The notes: a model not told the origin generated them from the sequence alone. Numbered from the stretch's first letter, positions 50,871 through 59,547 are shown. The stretch: 64,000 nucleotides of DNA from an uncultured Nocardioides sp. (GCF_947488025.1 NZ_CANKYS010000002.1:1-64000), one strand, 5' to 3'. Program-made: numbers and translations.

Positions 50871-51565
50871 ACGACGACAGGGTGGGCGACTACACCGGTG
50901 ACGTGACGCCCGGCGGCGACCCCGACGTCCGCACGTTGGGCGACTTCACCGTGACCAAGGTCGCCGTGGACCCGGAGATGTCCAACAACTGCTACCTGCT
51001 GCTCTGCTCCGTCACCGACGAGGTCGTGCTCATCGACGCCGCCGCGGAGCCGGAGCGGCTGCTCGAGCTGATCGGCGACCGCTCGCTGACGTCGATCGTC
51101 ACGACCCACCAGCACTGGGACCACCACCGGGCGCTGGCCGCGGTCAAGGCCGCCCACCCGTCCGCGCTCGTCGTCGCCGGCGCCCCCGACGCCGACGCCA
51201 TCGAGGAGCAGACCGGGGTGCGGGTCGAGCGCCGGGTCGGCGCGGGCGACAAGGTGGCCGTCGGCCCCTGCGACCTGGTCGTCGTCCCCGTCGCGGGACA
51301 CACGCCCGGCTCGATCTGCCTCCTCCTCGACGACCCCGCCGTCGCCCCGACCCCGCACCTCTTCACCGGCGACTCGCTCTTCCCCGGCGGCGTGGGGGCG
51401 ACCTTCGGCGACGCCGACGCGTTCGCCCAGCTCGTCAGCGAGGTGGAGACCAAGATCTTCGACCGGCTCCCCGACGAGACCTGGTTCTACCCCGGGCACG
51501 GCGTCGACGGCCGGCTCGGTGACGAGCGCCCCCACCTCGCGGAGTGGCGCGAGCGCGGCTGGTGA
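50864..51565 (+). CDS. Metallo-beta-lactamase-fold hydrolase (glyoxalase II-like)
   Basis: 233 residues. Zinc motif THQHWDHH (H-x-H-x-D-H), later histidines in VAGHTPGS and YPGHG, and the acidic bridging residue in FTGDSLFPGG. This layout is that of glyoxalase II-like thioester hydrolases. Coupling to a mycothiol-dependent isomerase gene (7-bp overlap) suggests a mycothiol conjugate hydrolase; that is inference. Confidence 0.88.
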   Translation: MVNDDRVGDYTGDVTPGGDPDVRTLGDFTVTKVAVDPEMSNNCYLLLCSVTDEVVLIDAAAEPERLLELIGDRSLTSIVTTHQHWDHHRALAAVKAAHPSALVVAGAPDADAIEEQTGVRVERRVGAGDKVAVGPCDLVVVPVAGHTPGSICLLLDDPAVAPTPHLFTGDSLFPGGVGATFGDADAFAQLVSEVETKIFDRLPDETWFYPGHGVDGRLGDERPHLAEWRERGW

Positions 51566-51613
51566 GTCCCCCGGTGATGTGGGTCGGCGGGGTCGCCGTG
51601 GCAGTCTGGAGGC

Positions 51614-52294
51614 ATGAGCACGCGTGAGCTGACCCTGGCCGACTTCGAGCAGACCGTCAGTGGCGAGGGCATCGTCCTCGTCGACTTCTGGGCTGCCTGG
51701 TGCGGCCCCTGCCGCCAGTTCGCCCCCGTCTACGAGAAGGCGTCGGAGGACAACCCCGACATCGTCTTCGGCAAGGTGGACACCGAGGCCGAGCAGCAGC
51801 TGGCCCAGATGGCGGCGATCACCTCGATCCCGACGCTGATGCTCTTCCGCGACGGGATCCTGCTCTTCAACCAGGCCGGCGCGCTGCCGCCGCAGGCCCT
51901 CTCCGGTGTGATCGAGCAGGCCCGCGGCCTCGACATGGACGCCGTACGCCAGGAGGTGGCCGCCGCACAGGAGGCCGCCGCCAACGGTCCGCAGGACGAG
52001 GTCGGCCTCGACGAGTTCGCGGCCGCCCACAGCCAGGGCGCCTACGTCGTCGACGTGCGCGAGGCCGACGAGGTGGCCGGCGGTCGGGTTCCCGGCGCCG
52101 TGCACATCCCGATGAACGACGTCCCCGGCCGGGTCGCCGAGCTGCCGCAGGACCAGCCGGTCTTCGTGATCTGCCAGGCGGGCGGCCGCAGCCGCCACGT
52201 CGTGGACCACCTGCGCCAGCAGGGCATCGCGGCCATCAACGTCGCGGGCGGCACCGGCGGCTGGGCCCAGCGGGGCTGGCCCCTCGAGGCCTGA
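51614..52294 (+). CDS. Thioredoxin-rhodanese fusion protein
   Basis: 226 residues. N-terminal thioredoxin fold with WCGPC redox motif at 31-35 (FWAAWCGPCRQF) and the cis-proline SIPTLMLF. A linker (AAAQEAAANGPQDE) leads to a C-terminal rhodanese domain with the catalytic loop C-x5-R at ICQAGGRSRH. Such a protein could move sulfane sulfur and reduce the resulting disulfide in one chain. Role unknown. The ATG at 51614 lies after GGAGGC. Confidence 0.88.
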   Translation: MSTRELTLADFEQTVSGEGIVLVDFWAAWCGPCRQFAPVYEKASEDNPDIVFGKVDTEAEQQLAQMAAITSIPTLMLFRDGILLFNQAGALPPQALSGVIEQARGLDMDAVRQEVAAAQEAAANGPQDEVGLDEFAAAHSQGAYVVDVREADEVAGGRVPGAVHIPMNDVPGRVAELPQDQPVFVICQAGGRSRHVVDHLRQQGIAAINVAGGTGGWAQRGWPLEA

Positions 52295-52307
52295 CCCACC
52301 CGGCACC

Positions 52308-52330
52308 TCCCCGGTCGTCACGCCCGGGGA
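52308..52330. terminator. Weak hairpin between convergent genes
   Basis: TCCCCGG at 52308-52314 pairs with CCGGGGA at 52324-52330 over a 9-nt loop, without a T-run. It lies between the thioredoxin-rhodanese gene and the ABC-F gene, which end toward each other. Confidence 0.3.
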
Positions 52331-52332
52331 TG

Positions 52333-53970
52333 CTAGCGAGCGGTGACCCGGCCGCCGTCGAGGTCCCAGCGCTGGTCGAGCGTGACGTTGGCGAGCATCC
52401 GGCGGTCGTGGGAGACGAGAAGCAGCGTGCCGTCGTACGTCGCCAGGGCCTGCTCGAGCTGCTCGATCGCGGGCAGGTCGAGGTGGTTGGTGGGCTCGTC
52501 GAGCACGAGCAGGTTGACGCCGCGGGCCTGCAGGAGCGCCATCGCGGCCCGGGTGCGCTCGCCGGGCGAGAGCCGGTGGACGAGGCTGGCGACCTGGTCG
52601 GCCTTGAGCCCGAACTTGGCCAGCAGGGTGCGCACCTCCGCGGAGGTCATGGCCGGCACGGCCGCCTCGAAGGCGTCGCCGAGCGGCAGCGTCTCCGCCA
52701 GCGACGTACGCGCCTGGTCGATCTCGCCGACCGCGACGCTCGCGCCGAGGGACGCACGGCCCTCGTCCGGTGCCACGTGACCGAGCAGCAGCCGCAGCAG
52801 GGTCGTCTTGCCGGCGCCGTTGGGGCCGGTGATGGCGATCCGGTCCCCGGCCGAGACCTGGAGCGAGACCGGCCCGAGCTGGAAGCCGCCGAGCCGGACG
52901 ACCGCCTCGTCGAGGACGGCGACGACGCTGGACGAGCGGGGTGCTGAGGCGATGTCGAACTGCAGCACCCACTCCTTGCGGGGCTCCTCGACCTCCTCGA
53001 GGCGCGCGATGCGCGACTCCATCTGCCGCACCTTCTGGGCCTGCTTCTCCGACGACTCGCTCTGCGCGCGCCGGCGGATCTTGTCGTTGTCGGGCGCCTT
53101 CCGCATCGCGTTGCGGACGCCCTGCGAGCTCCACTCCCGCTGGGTGCGGGCCCGGGAGACGAGGTCGGCCTTCTTGTCCGCGAACTCCTCGTAGGCCTCG
53201 CGGGCGTGCCGCCGGGCGACCGCCCGCTCCTCGAGGTAGGCGTCGTAGCCGCCGTCGTACACCGAGACCTGCCGCTGGGCCAGGTCGAGCTCGACAACCC
53301 GGGTGACGCACCGCGCCAGGAACTCGCGGTCGTGCGACACGAGCACGATGCCCGCGCGCAGGCCGCGCACGAACGACTCCAGCCGTTCCAGCCCGGCGAG
53401 GTCGAGGTCGTTGGTCGGCTCGTCGAGCAGGACGACGTCGAAGCGGCTCAGCAGCAGCGCGGCGAGGGCGACCCGCGCGGCCTGGCCTCCCGACAGGCTG
53501 GTCATCAGCGCGTCGAGGCCGAGGTCGAGACCGAGCTCGGCCAGGACCGCGGGAGCACGGTCCTCGAGGTCGGGCGCGCCGGTCGCCAGCCAGTGGTCCA
53601 GCGCGACGGCGTACGTGTCGGCGGCGTCGGGGGCCTCCGACTCCAGAGCCGCGGCGGCGTCCTCCATCACCAGGGTCGCGGGGGTCGCGCCCGTACGGCG
53701 GCCGAGGTAGCCCGCGATCGTCTCGCCGGGGATGCGCTCGTGCTCCTGCGGGAGCCAGCCCACGAACGCGTCGGACGGTGCGGTGGACACCCGCCCCGAG
53801 ATCGGCGCGGACTCCCCCGCCAGCAGTCGCAGCAGCGTGGACTTCCCGGCCCCGTTGGCTCCGACGACCCCGACGACGTCGCCCGGTGAGACGGTGAGGT
53901 CCAGGGACTCGAAGAGGGTGCGCGGGCCGTGGCCACCGGCCAGGTCCTTCGCGACGAGGGTGCCGGTCAC
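52333..53970 (-). CDS. ABC-F family ATPase
   Basis: 545 residues with two ABC domains and no membrane spans. Walker A GANGAGKST and GPNGAGKTT; signatures LSGGQAARVALA and LSPGERTRAAMA; Walker B VVLLDEPTNDLD and LLVLDEPTNHLD. The inter-domain arm (ADKKADLVSRARTQREWSSQG...QAQKVRQMESRIARLEE) is charged and helical as in ribosome-acting ABC-F proteins, some of which protect against antibiotics. The second signature has P in place of G, common in this family. GTG start at 53970. Confidence 0.9.
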   Translation of the reverse strand: MTGTLVAKDLAGGHGPRTLFESLDLTVSPGDVVGVVGANGAGKSTLLRLLAGESAPISGRVSTAPSDAFVGWLPQEHERIPGETIAGYLGRRTGATPATLVMEDAAAALESEAPDAADTYAVALDHWLATGAPDLEDRAPAVLAELGLDLGLDALMTSLSGGQAARVALAALLLSRFDVVLLDEPTNDLDLAGLERLESFVRGLRAGIVLVSHDREFLARCVTRVVELDLAQRQVSVYDGGYDAYLEERAVARRHAREAYEEFADKKADLVSRARTQREWSSQGVRNAMRKAPDNDKIRRRAQSESSEKQAQKVRQMESRIARLEEVEEPRKEWVLQFDIASAPRSSSVVAVLDEAVVRLGGFQLGPVSLQVSAGDRIAITGPNGAGKTTLLRLLLGHVAPDEGRASLGASVAVGEIDQARTSLAETLPLGDAFEAAVPAMTSAEVRTLLAKFGLKADQVASLVHRLSPGERTRAAMALLQARGVNLLVLDEPTNHLDLPAIEQLEQALATYDGTLLLVSHDRRMLANVTLDQRWDLDGGRVTAR

Positions 53971-54000
53971 GGGCCCACAGTAGTCAGGTGGAGCGTGGGA

Positions 54001-54006
54001 TAACCT
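54001..54006 (+). promoter_or_regulatory. -10 box of a probable leaderless promoter (sulfotransferase 1)
   Basis: TAACCT, 6 nt before the GTG at 54013; no ribosome-binding sequence is present. Confidence 0.5.
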
Positions 54007-54012
54007 CGCCGC

Positions 54013-54657
54013 GTGCTGATCAGCGACTCGCGCAAGGTGCTCTTCGTCCACGTGCCCAAGACGGGCGGCGTGTCGGTCGAGGAGACCGTCAAGGAGGCGT
54101 GCCCCGACGCTCGCAAGGCGCGCGTCCCCATCGGCCGCCACGCGACGCTCGGCAAGATCATCAAGCACGAGCCGCAGGTCATCGACTACTGGACCTTCGG
54201 CTTCGTGCGGAACCCGTGGGCCCGGATGGTCTCGTGGTACTCGATGATCTCGGCCTGGGACCGCCGCCACGGCCCGAGCAGCGGCAAGCCGCAGGACGTC
54301 AAGCACAACTCGATGCGCGACGGCAACGAGATGTGGCGCGCCGCGGCGGCCTACTCCGGCTTCGACGAGTTCGTGATGCGCGGCACCGAGGAGCTGCCGC
54401 GCGTCGGCACGCCGCAGATCAAGTACCTGCGCGCTCCCAAGCACCAGCGTGAGGTCGACTTCATCGGCCGCACGGAGAACTTCGTCGAGGACCTCCAGCG
54501 GGTGCAGGCGCAGCTCGGCCTCGAGCCGTCCACGCCGGTGCACAAGAACAAGTCCAAGCACGGCACCTACCACGACTACTACACCGACGAGACCCGCCAG
54601 CGCGTCGCTAAGGTCTACGCCGAGGACATCGAGCTCTTCGGCTACACCTACGACTGA
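54013..54657 (+). CDS. Sulfotransferase-family protein, copy 1
   Basis: 214 residues. The PAPS-binding loop is VHVPKTGGVSVE (5'-phosphosulfate loop, K-T-G-G) and the 3'-phosphate motif FGFVRNPWARMVSWY, as in carbohydrate sulfotransferases of the sulfotransferase-2 type. The C-terminus ends in VAKVYAEDIELFGYTYD, the family's closing helix. It is a close paralogue of the gene at 55372-56016 (same length, shared blocks PKTGGVSV, RNPWARMVSW, MWRAAAAYSGF). The acceptor is unknown; a surface sugar is plausible. Confidence 0.82.
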   Translation: MLISDSRKVLFVHVPKTGGVSVEETVKEACPDARKARVPIGRHATLGKIIKHEPQVIDYWTFGFVRNPWARMVSWYSMISAWDRRHGPSSGKPQDVKHNSMRDGNEMWRAAAAYSGFDEFVMRGTEELPRVGTPQIKYLRAPKHQREVDFIGRTENFVEDLQRVQAQLGLEPSTPVHKNKSKHGTYHDYYTDETRQRVAKVYAEDIELFGYTYD

Positions 54658-54660
54658 CCG

Positions 54661-55323
54661 CTACGACCGAGCCGGGCCCACCAGGTCCGGCAGCCGGGTC
54701 CCCCGCGCGCCCGCCCACTCGCCGGTGGCCTCGAGTCGGTCCCACACGGCGTACTCCGGGGCGAAGTGCGCCACCAGCGCCTCACGCGTGGCGAAGGCCA
54801 GCTCGCCGTGCTCCGCGGTGGAGGCGTTGCGGCGCTCGAAGACGAGCGGACGGCCGAGCCGCTCGGAGAACCACGCCGACCACACCTCGGGGCGCTCGAC
54901 GGCGAGGACCCGGTCCACGGCGACACCGCCCTGGGCCTGGATGAACTTCGCCGGACGGCCCTTGGGGACCGGTGCGTCGTCGTGGCCGGCGAGGTAGTGC
55001 AGGGCGAACTCCTCGAAGGTCATCTCGGCGGTCGACTGCCGGCTGTCCTCGCGTGCGCGGTAGCGCCACCACGACTCGAGCCAGGCGATGGGCTCGCGGA
55101 ACATGGTGACCAGCTCGTAGGACTCGCGCGGGTGCCCCTGCTCGGCGAGCTCGCGCGCCTTGGTGTGCACGAAGCCGCGCGCCGGCAGGTGCTTGCGCCC
55201 GGGTGGTGCGCTGACCGACTCGGTGGCGTACGGCGCCAGCGTCCGCTCGAGCGCGGTGCTCGCCGTCTTCGGCAGGGCGAGGAGCACGAAGTCCCGCCCG
55301 GGCCCGAGCTCGAGGAAGGTCAT
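54661..55323 (-). CDS. Sulfotransferase-like protein, divergent
   Basis: 220 residues. LLALPKTASTALERTLAPY matches the phosphosulfate loop and TMFREPIAWLESWWRYR the 3'-phosphate motif of the family, with R-E-P in place of R-N-P. The rest is distinct from the two paralogues on the other strand. It is convergent with copy 1 (3-bp gap) and divergent from copy 2. Start at 55323 (MTFLELG) was chosen as the first ATG before the conserved loop. Confidence 0.72.
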   Translation of the reverse strand: MTFLELGPGRDFVLLALPKTASTALERTLAPYATESVSAPPGRKHLPARGFVHTKARELAEQGHPRESYELVTMFREPIAWLESWWRYRAREDSRQSTAEMTFEEFALHYLAGHDDAPVPKGRPAKFIQAQGGVAVDRVLAVERPEVWSAWFSERLGRPLVFERRNASTAEHGELAFATREALVAHFAPEYAVWDRLEATGEWAGARGTRLPDLVGPARS

Positions 55324-55358
55324 CACCGCCCGATCATCCCGCATGCCCCCGGCTGGGC

Positions 55359-55364
55359 TAGCCT
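55359..55364 (+). promoter_or_regulatory. -10 box of a probable leaderless promoter (sulfotransferase 2)
   Basis: TAGCCT, 7 nt before the GTG at 55372, mirrors the arrangement in front of the paralogue at 54013. Confidence 0.5.
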
Positions 55365-55371
55365 CGCGCCC

Positions 55372-56016
55372 GTGCTGATCTCCGACGCCAAGCGCGCACT
55401 CTTCGTGCACGTGCCCAAGACCGGCGGGGTCTCGGTCGGGGTCGCGTTCGAGCGCTGCTGCCCCGACGCGCGGAGCAAGGCACCCGGGGTGAAGCCCCCG
55501 CTCGGCCGGCACGCGCCGTACGCCCGGATCCTGCGCGCGGAGCCGCAGACGGCCGACTACTGGTCCTTCGCGTTCGTGCGCAACCCGTGGGCACGGATGG
55601 TGTCGTGGTGGTCGATGATCCAGGACTGGGACCGTGAGTGGGGTCCGTCGAGCGGACGCCCGCAGGGTGCCGAGGCGACGCGGATGCGCGGCAACGACAT
55701 GTGGCGCGCCGCAGCGGCGTACTCAGGTTTCGAGGAGTTCGTGCTGCGTGGCACCGAGGAGCTGCCGCGGGTCGGCCGGCCCCAGGTGGACTACCTGCGC
55801 GCGCCGGACCGCGAGGTCGACTTCGTCGGGCGCACCGAGAGCTTCGCCGACGACCTCGCCGAGGTCGAGCGGCGCCTGGGCGGCGAGCCGGTCCACGTGC
55901 CCCACCGCAACAAGTCGCCGCACGGCAGCTACCGCGACTACTACTCCGACGCGACGCGAGCGAAGGTCGCCGAGGTCTACGCAGCAGACCTCGACGCCTT
56001 CGGCTACACGTTCTGA
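55372..56016 (+). CDS. Sulfotransferase-family protein, copy 2
   Basis: 214 residues, paralogue of the 54013 gene. PAPS loop VHVPKTGGVSVG, FAFVRNPWARMVSWW, and a parallel C-terminus VAEVYAADLDAFGYTF. The two genes even share the first residues (VLISD) and promoter arrangement, indicating tandem duplication with the divergent family member between them. Differences concentrate between residues 25 and 45, which may mark acceptor choice. Confidence 0.82.
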   Translation: MLISDAKRALFVHVPKTGGVSVGVAFERCCPDARSKAPGVKPPLGRHAPYARILRAEPQTADYWSFAFVRNPWARMVSWWSMIQDWDREWGPSSGRPQGAEATRMRGNDMWRAAAAYSGFEEFVLRGTEELPRVGRPQVDYLRAPDREVDFVGRTESFADDLAEVERRLGGEPVHVPHRNKSPHGSYRDYYSDATRAKVAEVYAADLDAFGYTF

Positions 56017-56072
56017 GGCGCTGGCCAGCGGACCCCTTCCGCCACGGCCTCCGGGCTGCGACATTTCCTCCC

Positions 56073-56813
56073 GTGGACGCACTCGACGGCTGGACCCGCA
56101 GCGAGCACACCGCCGACGTGGCCGGCGAGCCGACCACCCATCCCGTGTGGCGCAAGGGCACCGGTCCCGGGGTGGTGGTCGTCCACGAGCTGCCGGGGCT
56201 CACGGCCGGGGTGATCAGGTTCGGCGAGGAGCTGGTGGCCGCCGGCCACACGGTGCTGCTGCCGCACCTCTTCGGTCCGGCGGGACGCGAGTTCAGCAAC
56301 GTCGACGTGCTACGCGTCCTCCCCCGGGTGTGCATCAGCCGCGAGTTCACCAAGCTCGCCCGGGGCGTGACGACCCCCGTGGCCGGCTGGCTGCGATCGC
56401 TGGCGCGCGAGCTGCACGCCGAGCTCGGCGGGCCGGGCGTCGGAGCGCTCGGCATGTGCTTCACCGGCGGCTTCGCGCTCGCCATGATGGTCGACGACAG
56501 CACCGTCGCCCCCGTGCTGTGCCAGCCGAGCGCACCGTTCATCGGCCTCCCCGGCCGGGCCGCCGACCTCAACCTCTCCCCCGCCGACGCTGACGTCGTA
56601 CGCCGTCGCGCGGCCGCTGGCTGCTCCGTCCTCGGCATCCGCTACGCCCCCGACCCGCTCGTCGGCACCCGCTTCGACTCCCTCACCTCGCTGATCGGCG
56701 ACGCCTTCATCCGCGTCGAGCTCGAGGGCTCGGGCCACTCCACCGTCACCGAGCAGCGCTCGCAGGTGGCCGTGGACGCGGTGCTCGACTTCTTCGCCGA
56801 GCGCCTGCGCTAG
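56073..56813 (+). CDS. Dienelactone hydrolase family protein
   Basis: 246 residues of the alpha/beta-hydrolase fold. VVVVHELPGLT holds the oxyanion region, GALGMCFTGGFAL the cysteine nucleophile elbow (G-x-C-x-G), and LEGSGHSTV the catalytic histidine, typical of dienelactone-hydrolase-like enzymes. Substrate unknown. GTG start at 56073. A hairpin terminator follows. Confidence 0.82.
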   Translation: MDALDGWTRSEHTADVAGEPTTHPVWRKGTGPGVVVVHELPGLTAGVIRFGEELVAAGHTVLLPHLFGPAGREFSNVDVLRVLPRVCISREFTKLARGVTTPVAGWLRSLARELHAELGGPGVGALGMCFTGGFALAMMVDDSTVAPVLCQPSAPFIGLPGRAADLNLSPADADVVRRRAAAGCSVLGIRYAPDPLVGTRFDSLTSLIGDAFIRVELEGSGHSTVTEQRSQVAVDAVLDFFAERLR

Positions 56814-56824
56814 GCCCCCACAGT

Positions 56825-56863
56825 GCGGTGGCTGTGGTCCACCGGATGGACCACAGCCACCGC
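56825..56863. terminator. Bidirectional hairpin terminator
   Basis: A 17-bp perfect stem (GCGGTGGCTGTGGTCCA and its complement) with a CCGGA loop, located between the convergent hydrolase (ends 56813) and MerR-PP2C gene (ends 56896). There is no T-run, but the position and stability fit a terminator. Confidence 0.7.
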
Positions 56864-56895
56864 GTAGTCGTCGCCGGCTCCGTCCCACGTCGCTC

Positions 56896-57906
56896 TCACG
56901 ACAGGTCCACCACCACGATGGTGTGGTTGTCCGGCTCCCCGGCGGCCGTCACCGCGTTCGCGACCTCGTCGGCGACGCTCTGGGCCGGCGCAGGAGACAC
57001 CAGGAGCGCCGGGAGGTCCTCGACGACCGAGTGGACGCCGTCGGTGGTGAGGACGAGGCGATCCCCTGGCTCGAGCCCGACCTCGAGCTCGTCGGGCACA
57101 TCGCCCGGCAGGAGGGCCCGGTTCAGCAGGTTGCGGTGCGGGTGGGAGCGGGCCTCGTCCACGGTCAGCTGACCGCTCTCGAGCAGCCCCGCCACCACCG
57201 TGTGGTCGTGGGTGACCTGCCGGACCTCGCGGCCGCGCACCAGCCACACGCGTCCGTCCCCCACGTGCGTGACCGAGGCGGTGGTGCCCGTGACCGTCAC
57301 GGCGGTGAGCGTCGTGCCTGACCTCGGCGCATCGGGCAACGACTCCGCGATGTCGGACGCCACCACTGCGACGGCATCGTCGAGACCGCCTGAGGCGAAT
57401 GCAGCGAGCACGGCGGAAGCGAGGTCCGCGCGCTCGCCGAACCCGTCCGCCACCGCCACCAGGCCGGTCCTGGCGATCAGGGCGTCCTGCTGCTGTGCGC
57501 GGCTGCCCGTGCGATGACTCGTGCCGATCTCTGCACGCAGGGTGTCGGTGGAGGTGGTCATGGGTGGTTCCTCGCTCTCGAGCTGGTCGACGAGGGCGGA
57601 GACGATGTCCCGGCGGCTGGCCGTGTCGCGCTCGACCTGGAGCCAGTACGCCCTGACCAGCCGCGCCGCCGCTGCAGGCGGCGACCCGAGGACCTCCTCG
57701 ATCCGGGCCAGCGGCATGCCGACCAGCCGGAGCGTGGCCACCAGCCGAGCCTGCGCGAGCTGCTCCGGCGCATATCGCCGGTAGCCCGAGCTCGCATCGA
57801 CCTCGACCGGACGCAGCAACCCCAGGTCGTCGTACAGCCGCAACGCCTTCGGCGTCAGGCCCGACTCCCGGGCGAAGTCGCCGATCGTCCAGAGCTCCGT
57901 GGTCAT
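56896..57906 (-). CDS. MerR-type regulator fused to a PP2C phosphatase
   Basis: 336 residues. N-terminal MerR helix-turn-helix (WTIGDFARESGLTPKALRLYDDLGLL...GYRRY, about 6-46) and dimer helix to about residue 114. Then a PP2C serine/threonine phosphatase domain with conserved acidic metal ligands: QQQDALIA, VAVADGFGE, LTTDGVHSV and GEPDNHTIVVVDL. Start at 57906 (MTTELWTIG) has GGAGG 9 nt upstream; an ATG 9 bp earlier is possible. An internal ATG at 57561, preceded by GAGGAA, could yield the phosphatase alone. Promoter targets and substrates unknown. Confidence 0.85.
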   Translation of the reverse strand: MTTELWTIGDFARESGLTPKALRLYDDLGLLRPVEVDASSGYRRYAPEQLAQARLVATLRLVGMPLARIEEVLGSPPAAAARLVRAYWLQVERDTASRRDIVSALVDQLESEEPPMTTSTDTLRAEIGTSHRTGSRAQQQDALIARTGLVAVADGFGERADLASAVLAAFASGGLDDAVAVVASDIAESLPDAPRSGTTLTAVTVTGTTASVTHVGDGRVWLVRGREVRQVTHDHTVVAGLLESGQLTVDEARSHPHRNLLNRALLPGDVPDELEVGLEPGDRLVLTTDGVHSVVEDLPALLVSPAPAQSVADEVANAVTAAGEPDNHTIVVVDLS

Positions 57907-57989
57907 CGTCTCCATCCTCCCCGGTGTCGGTCACCGGTGGGACGACCCTGCGGCTTTCCCTCGGGGCAAGGTCAACAACTCGGTCGCAC

Positions 57990-58883
57990 TCACTCCAGCG
58001 ACGCGATCAACCGCCGTACGGTCACGAGCGCCCCGCGGGAGGTCTCGGTCGCGGTGTGGCGGTAGTAGGTCCAGCCGCTGATGGCAGGGGCGAGCGCGAA
58101 GCCGCGGGCGCGGCGGTAGGCGGCCTCGTCGAGGCCGACGGCCTGGCGGTAGGGCTCCGCGGCGGCCAGCGGGACGTAGCCCCACATCGCATTGAGCTCG
58201 ATCGCCGGGTCGCCCCGGCCGGCCGCGCCCCAGTCGATCACGGCCGCCAGCCGACCGTCGCGCACCAGGATGTTGCCGTCGTGCAGGTCGCCGTGGAACC
58301 AGCAGGGCTCGCCGTCGTACGCCGGTGCGGCAAGAGCGTCCTCCCACACCGCGAGGACCGCGTCGCGGGAGACCTCGGCGGGGTCCGCCTTCGCGGTCCA
58401 CTCCCGCACCCAGGCGTCGAGGGCGGGCAGCGGACCGCCCCGCCCCTCGGTCGTCACCGGGCCACCCATCGCGGGCACGTCACGGCACGCGCGCACGAAC
58501 GCGCCGAGCTCAGCCGCCCACGTCTCCGGGTCGTACGACGACTCGGTGGGGGTCGTGCCGTCGATCCACGGCACGACCGTCCAGGGCCACGGGAAGCCGT
58601 CACCCGGCTCGCCGAGCGCCACGGGGGCGGGGATCGCCACCGGGAGGTGGGGCGCGAGACGCGGCAGCCAGGTGTGCTCGAACGCCACCGTCTCGGCCGG
58701 TCCGGGGATGCGCGGCATCCGGACCAGCAGGTCGTCCCCGAGGCGGAACAGCTGGTTGTCGGTGCCCAGGGGCGGGAGCCGCCGTACGGGCAGCGCGGAC
58801 CACTGGGGAAATTGCTCGGCAACGAGGCGTCGTACGGTCCCGTCGTCCACCACGAGCTCGTCGGCATGCATCCCGGTCGTCAT
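57990..58883 (-). CDS. Aminoglycoside/macrolide phosphotransferase-like (APH family)
   Basis: 297 residues. Kinase-like fold with Brenner motif WFHGDLHDGNILV (catalytic D) and VIDWGAAGRGDPAIELN (Mg-binding D). The PWPWTVVPWIDG hinge is typical of APH enzymes. Actinobacterial relatives phosphorylate antibiotics or sugars; resistance cannot be concluded. ATG at 58883 is 8 nt after TACGGT (58892-58897), so it may be nearly leaderless; MHADEL at 58871 is an alternative. Confidence 0.85.
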   Translation of the reverse strand: MTTGMHADELVVDDGTVRRLVAEQFPQWSALPVRRLPPLGTDNQLFRLGDDLLVRMPRIPGPAETVAFEHTWLPRLAPHLPVAIPAPVALGEPGDGFPWPWTVVPWIDGTTPTESSYDPETWAAELGAFVRACRDVPAMGGPVTTEGRGGPLPALDAWVREWTAKADPAEVSRDAVLAVWEDALAAPAYDGEPCWFHGDLHDGNILVRDGRLAAVIDWGAAGRGDPAIELNAMWGYVPLAAAEPYRQAVGLDEAAYRRARGFALAPAISGWTYYRHTATETSRGALVTVRRLIASLE

Positions 58884-58908
58884 CAGGCAGGACCGTAGCG
58901 GGCGCCGG

Positions 58909-59547
58909 TCACTCGGGCACGCGGGTTTCCGCCCCGCCCTCTCGCGCCCGTCGGAACAGCTCGACCAGCAGGTGGGCGTAGCCGAGGGTGTCGTCGATCG
59001 CCCGGTGCGTGTGCTCGACGTCGCCGAACCAGGCATCCGGGAGCGTGTCGACGTCGACGAGGCCGGCCGACGTCCCGGTCACCGCCGCCGCGTAGCTCCG
59101 CAGGCACAGCCCGGGGCCGACGAACAGCCGGTCGGTCTCGTGGTGGCCCTGCCGGATGCCGTAGGCGGTGAAGCGGCGCAGGTAGTGATCCATCCAGATG
59201 CCGTCCAGCGCCAGCGGGAAGGCAGCGAACATCCGCGGCCACGGCAGGTCCTGCAGCCATGCGACGTAGCGTTCCATCACCCGCGCGACCGGCTCGGCAT
59301 CGCGCGTGGCGGCCTCCCACGCGCCCGGCTGCGTGGCAAACCACTCCATCGTCGCGGCGTCCGGGGAGGTGCCGGGCAACGGCTCCAGCACGGCCTCGAA
59401 ACGGCCGTGCTCCAGCCCGTCGGCCGTCACCGCGACGGACGCGAAGGAGCGCATGGAGTGGACTCCCGGCCACGGACCGTCGAGCTCGACGTCGGTCACC
59501 ACGTAGGTCCACGGGTCTGCGGCGGGAGTCGTCACACGAGGGATCAT
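58909..59547 (-). CDS. DEDDh exonuclease-like protein
   Basis: 212 residues with the DnaQ-like layout: TDVELDGPWPGVHSMRSFASV (first D-x-E), SFAS loop, and the end motif THRAIDDTLGYAHLLVEL (H-x4-D of the DEDDh type). The middle acidic residue is probably in AFPLALDGIWMDHYL. It is likely a 3'-5' exoribonuclease or exonuclease, substrate unknown. Start at 59547 (MIPRVTTPAADPW); a GTG 12 bp later is also possible. Confidence 0.7.
   Translation of the reverse strand: MIPRVTTPAADPWTYVVTDVELDGPWPGVHSMRSFASVAVTADGLEHGRFEAVLEPLPGTSPDAATMEWFATQPGAWEAATRDAEPVARVMERYVAWLQDLPWPRMFAAFPLALDGIWMDHYLRRFTAYGIRQGHHETDRLFVGPGLCLRSYAAAVTGTSAGLVDVDTLPDAWFGDVEHTHRAIDDTLGYAHLLVELFRRAREGGAETRVPE

Noticed and set aside
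50741..53311. A long minus-strand open frame across the MBL and thioredoxin-rhodanese genes
   Set aside because: It is antisense to three well-recognised plus-strand genes, has no family resemblance and no ribosome site.
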